From positions 1-6,373 of the forward strand of contig JBCCER010000231.1 of NCBI GenBank assembly GCA_039030175.1: DNA of 6,373 bases. Direction: 5' to 3'. Origin of the DNA: JANQGH01 sp039030175. GTDB lineage: Bacteria; Pseudomonadota; Alphaproteobacteria; DSM-16000; Inquilinaceae. This document shows, piece by piece, positions 6,106 through 6,373 of this stretch. The notes below the pieces were generated by a model. It did not search any database. It had not been told where the DNA came from and saw nothing but the letters and a program-made list of their open reading frames with translations. A program made the position numbers and the translations under genes. The first letter of the stretch is position 1; each line of letters begins with the position of its first letter.

Positions 6106-6194
6106 TCGATCTTGTGACCCAGCGCATGAACCGGGTCGCAGCCAGTCCCCCTTCCTCGCTACACGCTCACGATCCCTAAACCGAAGAGGCACGG

Positions 6195-6373
6195 ATGCGG
6201 CTGGAAGGAAGAACGATCATCATCACGGGCGCGAGCAGCGGGATTGGAGCGGCCGCCGCACGAACCTTCGCGCGCGATGGAGCCAACCTTGTGCTCGGCG
6301 CCCGCCGCGCAAACCTGCTTCAACAAATCACGGACGACATTGACGGGCTCGGCGGCAGTTCGGTCTTCCTTGC
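6195..6373 (+). CDS. Short-chain dehydrogenase/reductase (SDR), N-terminal part (cut by window edge)
   Basis: 59 full codons are visible. The protein starts MRLEGRTIIITGASSGIG: strand 1 plus the classical SDR nucleotide-binding motif TGxxxGxG at residues 11-18. The end of strand 2 reads LVLGARRANLL (32-42), where Arg37/Arg38 in place of an acidic residue suggests NADP(H) preference. Typical SDRs are about 250 residues, so some three quarters are outside the window, including the catalytic Ser-Tyr-Lys. ATG 6195 is chosen because GAGG (6186-6189) is 5 bases ahead and an in-frame TAA lies at 6177-6179. It is divergent from the MFS gene; a shared regulator is possible. The reaction is unknown. 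Confidence 0.85.
   Translation, partial: MRLEGRTIIITGASSGIGAAAARTFARDGANLVLGARRANLLQQITDDIDGLGGSSVFL

Noticed and set aside
5772..6179. 135-codon plus-strand open frame spanning the MFS start and the spacer to the SDR gene
   Set aside because: The first half is antisense to the MFS gene; the rest has no domain and no ribosome site, so it is probably not coding.

Overview
The window reads as chromosomal DNA of a GC-rich Gram-negative bacterium, most likely an alphaproteobacterium. This is inferred from GC-rich third codon positions, strong GGGAGG ribosome sites, a Tat-exported binding protein and compact coupled operons; no rRNA or other taxonomic marker is present. It holds six intact or edge-cut protein genes plus an ABC ATPase, permease and binding-protein set, with several inverted repeats in the spacers.

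Region 1 (1-3506) is a divergent locus. On the minus strand is the N-terminal part of a Cys-type sulfatase, cut by the window edge. On the plus strand is a three-gene ABC importer of the SsuABC/TauABC/NMT1 class: Tat-exported binding protein, permease, ATPase. The last two are translationally coupled. The 274-bp spacer between them carries two near-identical 19-bp palindromic sites, one overlapping the -10 of a good sigma-70 promoter for the importer, plus a third inverted repeat and a hairpin in the importer mRNA leader. The simplest model is uptake of an intact sulfate ester (or related anion), then cytoplasmic desulfation. The sulfatase shows no export signal, which supports this. The substrate is not readable from the sequence.

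Region 2 (3507-3847) follows the ATPase. It has a small hairpin, then a 114-base element folding on paper into a three-way junction (14-bp closing stem enclosing two hairpins) that ends in TTTTT. Next come an imperfect palindrome over a possible extended -10, and an in-frame stretch that looks like the first helix of a TetR regulator, running straight into a GntR gene.

Region 3 (3848-4573) is a GntR/HutC-type regulator with a UTRA effector domain, the obvious candidate to control the importer and sulfatase. It converges tail to tail, 15 bases apart, on a 14-helix DHA2-type MFS transporter (4589-5965, minus strand). Divergent from the MFS gene is the start of a short-chain dehydrogenase (6195 onward), cut by the window edge. 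The 229-bp spacer between those two holds a 20-bp palindrome. These last two genes show no sequence link to the sulfatase/ABC locus and may be a separate unit.

Nothing here is clearly a defence or mobile system. The most unusual items are the three-way-junction element, the paired operators and the TetR-like leader on the GntR gene.
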